Assembly (NCBI GenBank): GCA_958450365.1
Contig: CAUEEP010000732.1
Span: forward strand, 1,116,001-1,180,000
Origin: Mesorhabditis belari
Lineage: Eukaryota > Nematoda > Chromadorea > Rhabditida > Rhabditidae
DNA length: 64,000 nt
Direction: 5' to 3'
Position numbers and translations under genes: made by a program. The notes under the pieces were generated by a model that worked only from the letters and a program-made list of their open reading frames with translations, was not told the origin of the DNA and made no database searches. Positions 23,490 through 34,616 of the stretch are shown piece by piece (position 1 is the first letter of the stretch; every line of letters begins with the position of its first letter).

Positions 23490-26400
23490 ATGGCCGAAGA
23501 TTTGGAGGCTCGTTTAAGCTCACCACACGGATCGAGAAGGAGCTCTCGATCACCGAGGCCTCATGCGTGAGTTGTGTTTGATAATAAACGCCTTTTTATC
23601 AGTCTAATCTTTGAAAATCTCAATTTTAACAGTTTAATAAGTATTTATTTCAGTAATAAAGCGTAAAAAGATCCAAATTTTAACAAAAATTTCACTAACA
23701 CATTTTGCAATTAATCGAAAGAAAGGCAAAAAAACATAATACTATTTACAGATCTAATAAATTGGATAGTTTGGATAAATAGCGGATTTAAACGAGTTTA
23801 CTGATGAAAGATGAAAGATTTTGATGTTTTAAAGAAAAAGGAACTTTAGTGAACGGCTTTCCCATTGCTCTCATCCAACCATCGCCGCTTGGCCGGCGCC
23901 GCCACCAAAACCTGATCTCGTCTCAACCCATCAGGTGAATAAAGCTTGTTTAACTTAAACGAAACTACTGTAGAAGCGAAATTATCCTTATTATATTCAG
24001 AAACTTCAACTCTGTGGCTCTCCTCCATCCCTTCAATCCTCGATCATTCCCCCATCAATCGAACTTTCCTCTCCACATCTATTCGGCGATCCATCGAGTG
24101 GCCTACTTTCGATACTGAAAGTACCCTCAGCTGCATCGTCTCCGATACCAGGTGAAAAAACGATATCTTTATTAGTTTTGAAGAACAGAGCTAGTTGGTA
24201 GTAATAAAGTAAAACCCCCAATTCCCGGTTGGCAACTTTCCAAATCTAAATTCTAAAATACACCTAAGCTACCGTACTCGAGACGACGTCTTTCTTTCCC
24301 CCTTTAAAATTTCCAGTTGGAAACGATTCTTTAAAAGCTTCTTTTAAAGAATCGTTGCCCAGTCCAGCGCTTCGCCATGTCTTTTTGCGCGTTTATGTTC
24401 CCCTTTCCCTATCGCGTTATAGAATTCTGTTTATTGTTTAAATTCTCCTACTTCTCTTATTGTTTCCACCCCTTGTTCCATGTCTCTTTGAAAAATTGTT
24501 AAAGTTTTAGAATTTTTGTATTTTCTCGGTTCTTTCCACTTTATTGGGTGTCTTTCATATCACCGATCAAGTTATTGAAAATTTAAATATCTTTTCTCTA
24601 TAAACGCCAGTCAATCCAAGCCATCCGCGAAACGTCTTGTTATTTCTCTCGTTATTGTTTATTGTTAAAAATCTCCCAAATAATTTAGAATTAATGTTTC
24701 TGGGTTAAAAGATTTAGCAAATTTGGATAAGTTTTGACCCAGAATTTCAATGTTTGAAACCGTAACACGTTATTATTTAAATCGGCTCACTGGTGGCTGA
24801 GATTTCGACCGGACGGACGAGATTTGCCTTTTATATTTAGTAGATTGAATATAGTTTCTTAAAAAGTGTAAAAACCGAGAAAGCAAAAAGATTGCATCGG
24901 GTCGGGATCGAATCCGAGACTAACCGAGCTCAATGTTGCTCAACTTGGCAGATTGGACGCGGGGACGCACTACCATTCGGCCACGCGGTAGCATATATTC
25001 TTTAATTTCGCTTTCAAGGAAAAACGGTCAAGCTATGTGTCAAATATTATTAGATTTTATGAAACTACGTAAAAAGTTAGGTTTATAATGTCAAACTTTT
25101 AACTCGATCGGCTCAACCGTTTTTTCTAAAATAACAGACAAACACATACATACTCTCTCTTTTATAATATAGGGTAAGAACCAAAAAAAAGCTATTTCTC
25201 AGTCATTTCCCGTTGTATTTTGGGTTTAAACGTAAACAAAACTTTTCATTTCTTTAGGTACTCTGCGAATTCGTGAGAATGAACTTCAGCGAAAGATCCA
25301 ATCGCTTGAGGACACGGTGGCCGAGTACGAGCGCCAGAAGTACAACGTGATGGGCACTTTCTCAGAGTACAAGTGGGTAAAATGGTTCTAAAAGTGATCA
25401 CTTTTATAACTACTTTCTTTGTTTGAATTGTTTGTAATTTTAGAGAGCGCGTCACCGAGAGGGAACGCAAATTGGAGGCCGAGTATTCGACGAAGATTTT
25501 GTCGCTCAGTGAAGAGGTTTTTAGCTGAATATAGACTTTAATCAAGAAATTTTTATTTAATAATCATAATTCAATCAATCTAAAAGCAAATTTAAAATAA
25601 TTTTTTATAGAACAACATTTTTAGGTGCTTGGCGCGAAGAAAGACTTCGAGCAGCGGATGAAGAGCTTTCAAGCGCTCCAGGTTTGAAATTACTTTCAAA
25701 ATTGGATAAATTATATTAGTAGACTGTTAAAATCTAATATTTGATGTGTTTTAGGATAAATTCGAACGCGAAAAAGAGTTGGCGCTGGAGAAATTGCGGA
25801 AAGAGCACCAGAAAGAGATTCGTTTGCTGGAGGCGCGATTTTCTGATGGACAACTTCTGAATCTCGAGCAAAAGTGGGTTTTCTTTAAATTCGTATATCG
25901 TACTTATATCCAGTTGTAAATATTTTTCAGATATATCCTGGAGATTCGCAGATTGGAAGAGGAGCGGAAGAGTTTGAGGAGTGAAAAAGTGAGTGAAGCG
26001 TGGAAAAATGAAAACACGCTAAATGTTTTGGTGCTAACGCATGTCACCGTGACGCAGTCAGGAGCGCACTTTTTTACGGCCCACAGGGCCCGGGTTCGAC
26101 CCTACGTAGTGCCGCTCAATCATTTATTTTAAATGACACAACTACTATATATATTCTAGGTTTTCTAAAGAAGTTTTAGCTCTATTGATCAAAACACAGC
26201 CGAGAAAATACCCGTACAGACAGACAGACATTGCTCTTTTATAGTGGATCAGTACTGTACGATCTTTGTTCTAGGAACGACTCGGTGAGACATTCGAGAT
26301 GAAACTCCGTCGAGCTCAATCTCTCTATGAGACAGAGTTGGCCGCGGCGAAGATGTTGTATGCAAAAGAATTGGAGGCGTTGAAAGATCACGAGTTTGCG

Positions 26401-29400
26401 CTGAAAGCTGAATTGGCGGCTAGGTGGGAGCTTTTATATACGAAAACGAGAAAACCGGCACAAGTTCTCTAAAAACTGTTGAGTATGGGTTAATAATGTC
26501 AAACAGACGACTTACCTATGGCACTAGGTTTGGCTAGAGTCCTTTTTGATAATCTTGAGTCAATAGTTTAAACAATACGTACCAATTTCTAAGTAGAAGT
26601 CAACTGATCCAACTAGTCCAATGTAAGTGTTAACCACTTTACTTTAGACAAGACGAGTTCAACGATCGCCTCAACGAGTTGCAGAATCGAAGCAGAAACG
26701 TGAATGATGAATTGAGAGGATGGAAAAATGAGGTAAACTTTAAAAATATTAACAATTTTACATCATCCATTTATAGGTGACCGCACTTCAGAAGAAACTC
26801 CGCGCCAAAGAGGGACAAGTCGATGAGATCAATCGAGATGTAAGAGCATAAAACATAATCATTTACAAACACTAACCAAATAGAAAATAGATTGCGGTAG
26901 AAAGAACGGTAATTTGAATTCAGTTGGCCGAAGCTAGACGAGATTTGAGTGAGGCGCACGCGAAGCTGAACAGATTGACGAGTGAATGCGCTCAGGAGAA
27001 GGCTGAGGCGACGAGGAAAGCCGATGAATTAAAGAATAAATATGGTTGGTGTTGATGGGATTACTGTCTTTGATAACATGCTTGTATCTTTCAATTTCCA
27101 TGAGTTTTTAGAAACCCTGGTCTCTGTGGAGAGTGCCCGAAACGAGCTTCAATCAGTGATCGTCGATTTGAATACCCAAGTGAAGACACTCAAGAATAAA
27201 GTTGAATTCTTGGAAAAGGTAGGAAAAACTTGAAAGGTATCTAATGATATAGATTTCAGGAACGAACAAATCTTCAATCACAGAGTGAATCACAGACACA
27301 CGTTCACGACTCACAAGTGCATGCTCTGGAAGCGGTGAGGGTTTTTTTGATATTGTAGGCTGTAACTTTATGCTATAGCTTGGCTAAGATAGTCCTTGAT
27401 AATGAAAGATTCGGCTCTTTCTTATTACTTTAAAAAAATTTGGGTACCTTATACAACGATTCACCAACCAACTTTTAACATTTGCGATTTTTCCCGTTTC
27501 TTAAGGCTCTCATTATTTTTTTGTTTTTGATTAGTTAATTCTGATTTTATTGAGGAGTTTTGTTTAGTGCAATTCAATGTAGATACAATGCAATTTTTCC
27601 TATATTTGTAGTCCTTTTTCAACACTCCATTCGATACCCTTGTGGAAAAACAAAAAGTCCTCTCACGATATATTTTTTTGAATACATCTTCAGAACGGCT
27701 ACTGGAAAGAAATAAGGTTTTCATCATTTGTTGGTGAGATTAGAAACCGCCTATCCGTTACCATAAAAACCTCAGCCTTTGTTCAAAAGACACATTTATA
27801 CATAAACATTAATGTTAAAGCAAAGCATCAAATCGCCCTATAAGGTACTCGATTTTTTCAGAGAATCTGATTTTTTTAAAGAAACCCAATTCTTAAGGTA
27901 TAATAGAAAGCCAAAAAGTTCAGATGTTGGATACTGTGACGAAAGAGAAAGAAAGCACAAAGGAGAACTATGAGAAGTTGTTGGCAAAAGAGAAACAACA
28001 GGTACACTTTATGACGTAAAAATATACTAGATGCTTTAGGCTATCTACAACGGTTGTTTGACTTGTTAATCTACAAATTTCTAGGCTGAAGCCCGTGAGC
28101 ACGCAATGAAGAAAGAGTTCAGCACGAAGTTGAACGAGTTAGAAGAACAGTATAATGCGTTGAAAGAAGATCTTGAGCATTCGGCCAGAGCAGATAGAGA
28201 TGAATTGAGAGAGGTGGGGAAATATTGGGGGAAGATCTTTGTTAAGGAAAGATTAAGATTTAGAAAACTTGATGATGATTTAGGCAACAGCTCGTGAGAT
28301 GGACTCGTTGAGAGCCGAGAGAGATCTCCTTGAGTCACAATTTGAGGCGCTCAAAGAGCAGATCGATGGGGAAAACGCGGTAAGAAATGGAACTTAATAA
28401 ATTTTGCATAGAATTTATGAGCAAATTAGAAAACTCGACTAATTCCAGGAGAATTCGGTGGATCCAAAGTTGCAGAAGATTCTCGACGATGCATCGGCGC
28501 TTCGGGAACAAATCGACGCGTACAGGAAGAGGATTATCGCAAAGGTCTTTGAGCTATAAAGATAGTTACAATATTCAAAGTTCTATAGTATTTTATCAAT
28601 ATATCAATATTCATTTATTCAGGAAGCAGAGATCGATCAACTCAAAGAGCATCTCCATCAAGAAAATCAAGTGCACGCCGACCAATTGATGGTGATCAGG
28701 GATGAGATTAGGTGTGGGATTATTTTTGTTGTTTGTTGATTGTTATTAGATGGAAATTGTTATTGTTATTGTTAGAATTATGTAGTAGGATGTTGGCTAA
28801 TTAATATAGCTAATTAATATAGCTAATCAATATAGCTAATCCAATATAGCTAATTAATAAGAATTTAACATAATTTTCATACTAATTGTATTCGATTGAT
28901 GAATAAGTCTTTTTGTTCCTTTTTCCGTTGTTTGTTCCTTTTATAATTCCGTTGAAATATAACAAGTCACCAATTAACCTATGGCTTACTCTAAATAATG
29001 TTTATTATTCAATTTTCCATCTTTTTAAGTCAATTTTGGTTCATTTTCAAGAAAATTTCATAGTGAAAACACGTGTTTTTCGTGAAAATCTAGAAAAACC
29101 TCTACGAAGAAATTGGTTCAATGAATTTCTCTCAAAATTTGGCTATAGATCTAACTTTTTATGCTCTATCTTTTATCTATTGACACGAAAATAGATTTCC
29201 TTAGCTAAAACGTATAAGCAATACCATCAAGCTGTCGCCCTTTTTGACTACCCGACTTCAAGCTCCCAAAAAAATCCAGAAATAAGACATTTAAAACACG
29301 TTTTAATGTTATTTTGCTGAAAAATAATTGAACTTTCTAGTGAAATAAACCGTAGTTCAATTGGTGCATTTGTTGGTTTTAAATGGAAGTACAAAAAGGA

Positions 29401-32400
29401 ACGAAAAGAATTATTCACCAACCTAATAAGTCTAAGATTTATGACCACCAAACTGGCCCATGAGATATCGCCAGGTTTAGCCTAACCCGGCTAACCCGTT
29501 TCCAATCTGAATTGGTCTGACCTTGGCTACTCTTACTATTAGTAAGACTAATCAAAGTCATTTTCCTTCGTGACCCTTCAATTTTCAGACTCGAGCTCTT
29601 GGCCAGCAATGAGTTTTCCGGAAAAACGACTCAAAGTCAGATCCAGGAAAAGGTATTAGTTGGACAAACTTTAATATAAAACTTTTTCAGATGGCCGAAC
29701 TCGAGCTGCTTCACGACAAGGATTGTGATGACTTGCAGAAAAGAATCGAGTGAGTAAAAAAAGCGAGCTAACTTGGTGCCATTTGATGTCATTTCAGAGA
29801 ACTCGAGGCTGAGTTGGAAAGATTACGGCAAGAAAAGGAGAATGAAAGGAAAATGTTGCGAGAGGAGAGTTTCGAGAAATCGGCTCGTTTAGAGGATTTG
29901 GAGATTCGTGTGAAAGCGCTTCTTTCAGAGACAGCACAGTTAAAGGTGAGGATTGGAGAAAACTAGTTTCGTTACAAAAATCGAAACATTTAGGATGACC
30001 TAAAAGTGAAGACCCAACAACTCGAGGATTTCGCTGATCGGATCGATGAGAGGTTGGGTAAATCTCAAGGAAAGTGAAATAAAGTTGTAAAATTTAGACC
30101 TCGTGACGTGAAAAACAACGAGAAGATTAAAGAGTTGAACGAGGCGCACGAGAAAGAAAAAGAAGCACTCATTCAGAAGAATCGGGTAGGGAAAGGCCAA
30201 AAGAAAAGGCCAGAATTTCAATAGGCAACACTGACAAGAAACTAAATATTAGGTTGGTGCAGATGAAACTTGCGTTGGAACCATAAACAAAATTTATTAT
30301 AAAAATCCTAATACAGAACCTCAATCCAAAAGATATTCGCCATCATTATCAATGACTCTTTGCCATCTTCCACGCAGAGAATGGATGCCCTTTTCGAAGA
30401 ACTCGGGCAACTGCAACTCGAAGAAGTTGGACACCCAGATTTCAACTTCTTCGCGGTTTTTGATTTTTTCCTGCTAAAGAGTGCTGCATCGACCGAAACA
30501 AGTGGTAGTCGGATGGGGCCAAGTCCGGGCTATATGGCGGATGAGGCAGAACTTCAGAGCCCAATTCCTCGATTTTCTGCTGAGTGATCTTTGCGGTGTG
30601 GGGTCGAGCGTTATCGTGGAGGAATTTTGTAGTCGCCGTGTTATTGCCTTGACGACGCAATGCCTGGTCCACGCGGCTCAATTGGGCTTTGTAGAGATCC
30701 GCCGTGACTCTTTGGCCCGAATCCAGCACCTCAAAATACACGAGACCTTTACTATTCCACCAAATACAAAGCATCACCTTTTTTCTGTGGATATTCGGTT
30801 TGGGAGTCGGTTTTGGCGGTTCACCGGCGTCCAACCACTGCCGTTTTCTTGTTGTGTTGTCGTAACATATCCACTTTTCATCTGCCGTAACAATGGAGTC
30901 GAGAAAACCGGCGGTCTTTGCGCGGCGGACGAGAATTCCAGCCATTGTAGCTCGAGCCGCTTTGTTTGCGTCGCTGAGCTGATGTGGCACCCATTTTCCA
31001 CACCGATTCGTCTTACCAATTGCGTGCAAATGGCGGAGAATGGTTGTATGGTCGCAGTCAAACAGCTCTGCAAGCTCCCGAGTTGTTTGGCATGGATCCG
31101 ATTCGATAGCGTTCTTCAACTCATCGTTGTCGACAATTTGAGGCGGATTCCCGCGTTTTTCGTCTTCCAAACTCTCACCGTCTCGGAAGCGCTGAAATGT
31201 CCGGCATTGACGTTCGGACAACACGTCATCGCCGAATGCTTTGCACAGAGCACGATGAGATTCCGCAGGCGTTCTGCCTTGTTTAAAATCATAAAACAAG
31301 CAAACCCTCACTCGAAATTTTTCGTCAACCATTTTCTAGAAGCTAAAAATTACTTCAAATTAAGTAAAACGCATAAGTCTTAGATATCAAAAGACGCGCA
31401 AAGAGACGCTCTTTCAGATAGACAAATATCTTCAATAAAAACTTTATTAGGTTCAAAATATAAACAAACAAGTGTGACGGAAGTTTCATCTGCACCAACC
31501 TAATAATACTGTACTGAAAATTGACAAAATTAACTTTGAAATTGCTAAAAGGCATTACAATAAGGAAGTATTTGGTTGAAAAACTGAATATCTTCTCATC
31601 AGCCTTGTCTCTTTTAAATTCCGAAGTACTGTAGTGAGTTGTAGAGTAGATAACAGTAAGACTGGCCATGTCTTGGACTTGGCAATATCTTGAGACTTTA
31701 AAAATTTGATAAACGAAAACAGTAAAGTCAAATGAAACAATGAACTAGAGACTTTCAGGAACTTGAGGCTCGACTCCGAGCTTTAGAAGAAAAAGAAGAA
31801 AAAGAAGAAGCTCAGAAAAGAGAAGTGCAACAAGAAATTCTTGAAGAAATCTCTGAGTAATCCGTCAAAAAATTAATCCTTGAATAGATATTTTTAGAGA
31901 AAAAGCTGCTAGCTCAACTGATTCGGACAGTCAAACTGATCTCCAAGAGGATGAGAGAAATGATGAGGATTTGAGAAGGGAAAACGAGTTGAGCACAAGG
32001 ATCGCTGATTTAGAGAAAATTTTAGAGGTCAGATGATGGATATTAGACATGGACATGGGCATCGGGTCGGATCGGTTCAAAAGTGACCCGCTGACCCGAC
32101 CCGGTCGCCAAAACTCGAAAATGGACATGTCTAATGGATATGTTGAAGATCAGTTCTTTGAAAACATGATAAAGACTTCAATTTTTTGAATTTGAAATTA
32201 GAAGTAGTTATGACCATGATAAGCTTTGAAATTCAACTTTTAGCAAAAGAAAGAGCTCATCAATGAACTTCAATCGCAAATCTCTTCACGGAGCTCATCG
32301 GGTGAAGGGGACAGTAGTGAGGAAAGGGAAAAGGTAAAAAGGCTAGGGGAAAGTTTACGAATTAAACATCTAAAACTTGAAATTTTAAGTAAATTTGCAA

Positions 32401-32916
32401 CTTTTTTGATTCAGGAACGATCCCCGGAGATTAGCTCAAAAAACGAAGGCGGCATTCGAGAGAAGAGTCCACCATTCACACCGACGAGGTTAGCTTAAGC
32501 TTAGACCTAATTCTCGGCAACATTTATCTACCAAAAACATCCCGATTGGACTTATACAACTCATTTAACAAGCGCTTGAATGAGCGCTAGTCGAATCTGT
32601 CATTTGGCCACTTTTCTCTATTAAAAATTGCTAAGAAAAGCTTTTCAATATTTCTTATTAATGACGCAAAATAGGAAACAATTCAATTTATATGTGACGT
32701 TCGTTATTGAATCTATTCGATAATTGAATTCGATTCGATTCTATTCAATAATCGCCAAATTAAGTTCAATTTCAAGACCAATCTTTCAGTAGACAACTCC
32801 TTTGTGTCCCTGGTGGTTCATTTGGATCCGATGAGCGAACGGAAAGGAGATCACCATCAAGGACACCAGTTAGAGCTGTGAAAAGGGATGAAAAGAGACC
32901 GGCTTGGAAATTTTAA
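23490..32916 (+). CDS. FAM184-like coiled-coil protein (919 aa, 29 exons)
   Basis: Exons: 23490-23566, 23850-23934, 24001-24151, 25258-25372, 25444-25516, 25625-25681, 25755-25873, 25931-25988, 26275-26423, 26648-26732, 26777-26839, 26924-27044, 27112-27218, 27260-27334, 27924-28001, 28085-28213, 28284-28379, 28449-28544, 28623-28711, 29589-29652, 29691-29749, 29798-29945, 29994-30052, 30098-30185, 31759-31856, 31898-32027, 32244-32333, 32415-32488, 32790-32916. Sum 2760 nt with every phase matching. Residues 1-105 are Ser/Pro-rich (SSPHGSRRSSRSPRPH); about 108-870 is almost unbroken coiled coil; the tail is basic and ends RPAWKF. The block with RKIQSLEDTV, FEQRMKSFQALQDKFEREKE and LRRAQSLYETEL matches the FAM184 domain order in FAM184A (RKIQ.LE, F..KL.SF.QLQ..FEKDK, KAQSFYEREL). 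Cellular role is poorly known. ATG lies 15 nt after a TTTCCAG acceptor, compatible with trans-splicing or a 5' UTR exon. Intron 24 carries a mariner. Confidence 0.88.
24840..25175 (-). mobile_element. tRNA-derived SINE-like element
   Basis: Minus strand: a tRNA-like head with A-box-like GTGGCCGAATGGTAGTGCG and B-box-like GGATTCGATCCCGACC (about 24895-24990), with an A/T-rich body at 25000-25175 containing AAAACGGTTGAGCCGATCGA. A second copy lies at 39385-39680 with the same head and body, which defines the unit. It occupies intron 3 of the FAM184-like gene. Confidence 0.7.
26035..26245 (+). mobile_element. tRNA-derived SINE-like element, second subfamily
   Basis: Head with GGGTTCGACCC B-box (26091) after a D-arm-like CGCAGTCAGGAGCGC; body holds TTTTCTAAAGAAGTTTTAGC and ends in CAGACAGACAGACATTGCTC and TTTTATA. 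The same body, inverted, occurs at 37258-37375, and related heads at 36420 and 52855. It lies in intron 8 of the FAM184-like gene. Confidence 0.6.
28797..28862. repeat. TAATTAATATAGC tandem repeat
   Basis: About five copies of a 14-bp A/T-rich unit in intron 19 of the FAM184-like gene. Confidence 0.85.
30249..31503 (-). mobile_element. mariner transposon, 1255 bp, nearly intact
   Basis: Ends TTAGGTTGGTGCAGATGAAA on both sides, flanked by a TA duplication at 30247-30248 and 31504-31505. The length and structure are those of a full mariner. It is inserted in intron 24 of the FAM184-like gene, antisense to it. Confidence 0.95.
30321..31332 (-). pseudogene. mariner transposase with one C-terminal frameshift
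   Basis: An uninterrupted frame of 296 codons starts MVDEKFRVRVCLFYDFKQG. It shows the paired helix-turn-helix region (TTRELAELFDCDHTTILRHL), the linker motif WVPHQLS, and the catalytic triad segments TADEKWICY, HDNARPHTA and YSPDLAPSDYHLF (DD34D). The frame closes early at 30442 after SLAGKNQKPRRS. The expected C-terminus continues in another frame (starting KNREEVEIWVSNFFEL, ending GEYLLD, stop 30321-30323). A two-base deletion in the A-run near 30468 explains this, so the copy is probably inactive but recent. Cut-and-paste transposase acting on TA sites. Confidence 0.92.
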
Positions 32917-33383
32917 AAACGGTAGCTTGAATATCTTTCTGTGTCTTGAGAAATTAAAGATTTTAAATTCAAAATTTTTAAACCAAGTAGTCGACCAAAT
33001 AGTGGACCAATTTTGACTGAAATTTCTTGAGCCAACAAGCCATTTTTTTTTGGTAAAATATTGCCTTAACATTGAATTACATTTACCTTGCATTCACCTT
33101 GCAACTTTGTTTATATATTTTACAGTTTTTAAGCGTAATTTTAATTTATAATTGTATGATTTGTGTTAACTTGTGAGAGAGCCCATCAATTTCTGCCTCA
33201 ATTCTGCCTGAATTCTGCCTTTTCTGCGCTTTCCCTCTTTCGCGGATTTGTGTAGACACCGATTCGAAACGATAAAGTTATTCATACAAAGAAAATAAGC
33301 ACAAAAAGGTTTGAGGAATTGCATAATCAGGATCTTAAAGTTGACATTTAAGAATGCTTTCAGCAGACAACCATTTCAATTCT

Positions 33384-33872
33384 ATTGGGTTGATGGAAAA
33401 GTCCTTTCGGATTTTTTGGGAGAGTACCTTAAATTTGTCCAATTTTGACGTTTTATAGCTCATCCTAAAGCTGAATTCAAGACGGATCGATTCAAGACTA
33501 TTGACTAGGCTATTGATCTGAGGGTCGCTGATTCGACTTCCACCGGTGACAATATTTTTCAAAAATTTTTTGCTAAGATTCTGAAAATGCGTGTCTAGGG
33601 GTTATTTTTGACGCTGATCACGAAACACAGGTTTTTAGCCTAGGTTTCTGCATGGAAAACTAACGAAACGTGAAAACAGCCTTTTTTTAGCTCTGCCGCC
33701 CTTTACTAAAATAGCTGTAAAGACTTTTAGAAAAGAGATATCTCAAAACGGTTTTTACCAATTGATCCGTCTTGAATTCAGCTTTATGATGAGCTATAAA
33801 ACGTCAAAATTGGACAAATTTAAGGTACTCTCCCAAAAAAATCCGAAAGGACTTTTCCATCAACCCAATATT
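33384..33872. mobile_element. mariner-type MITE, TTGGGTTGATGGAAAAGTCC ends
   Basis: About 490 bp with arms of about 110 bp (GGATTTTTTGGGAGAGTACC and the AGCTGAATTCAAGACGGATC inner end). No transposase. A single arm occurs alone at 19890-19990. Located 0.5 kb after the FAM184-like stop. Confidence 0.88.
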
Positions 33873-34054
33873 TCTTTTCAATCAATCATGTTTCGGCTCT
33901 CAAAGTTGATGCTTTGCAACATAAAATAACAAAATAAGCGAAAAATCTTTGTCAATAACCTCTGAATAATCTCTGTGAAACCTCAAAACAACATTTCCAA
34001 GAAATTTCGTAGTCTAAGAAACATTGTGATCAGTGTTAAGTAAGCCTCAGAAAC

Positions 34055-34325
34055 CTACTTTCCCTCACGGTACTTGTTTGCTATCGGTCTCGTAGCCATA
34101 TTTAGCCTTAGATGAAGTTTACCACCCGCTTAAGGCTGCGTTCTCAGGCAACCCGACTCCAAGGAACGACCGACCGACTCCGTCACCACTCGTACAGGAC
34201 TTGCACCTTCTCTGATCTATGGCCCCAGTCAAAGGGACTTTGAGTAAGTGATGGCGCCGGATAGCCGCACCTATACGCTACATTTCCTCGCGACCAAAAG
34301 CCGAGGGAATATCACTCTAACCTTT
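34055..34325 (-). rRNA. isolated 28S (LSU) rRNA fragment, about 270 bp
   Basis: Minus strand reads the conserved 5' part of large-subunit rRNA: GCGGGTGGTAAACTTCATCT, AAGGCTAAATATGGCTACGA, GACCGATAGCAAACAAGTAC and CGTGAGGGAAAGTAG, preceded by CTTACTCAAAGTCCCTTTGA and GAGAAGGTGCAAGTCCTGTA. Flanking DNA on both sides is ordinary A/T-rich intergenic sequence without 5.8S or further 28S, so it is a displaced fragment and not a ribosomal unit. Slight drift (TATGGCTACG for the usual CTGGCACG) fits either a divergent lineage or decay. Confidence 0.9.
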
Positions 34326-34616
34326 TGAAGCTCACAATAGGTTAATTAGTCAAAAGATTCTCTTTAACATTGAGATTATTTCCCCCTTTCATCATCTCCA
34401 TCTTCGCATTTTTTTTGACTCATTTCTTTGACGAAACGAAAAGTGATTCAGGGCTGCGAAAGAAATGAAAAGAATAACTACCATAACAAAGAAATGAAAA
34501 ATGTCAATTTTTTTCCTTTTTTCTTAATGATTGACTGATCGAGACAAAGCAATGAATGGTTTTGGTGGAAATGTTAAGGGAAATTTTGGGACAACGTGTC
34601 AATTGTCGAGAAATTC

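Noticed and set aside
23846..24221. Two overlapping minus-strand open frames (about 60 codons each)
   Set aside because: The plus strand there carries two exons of the FAM184-like gene that join in phase to neighbours with good splice sites; the minus frames stop against each other and lack a splice that joins them.
30481..31383. 300-codon plus-strand frame
   Set aside because: It is the antisense shadow of the mariner transposase, which has all catalytic motifs on the minus strand.
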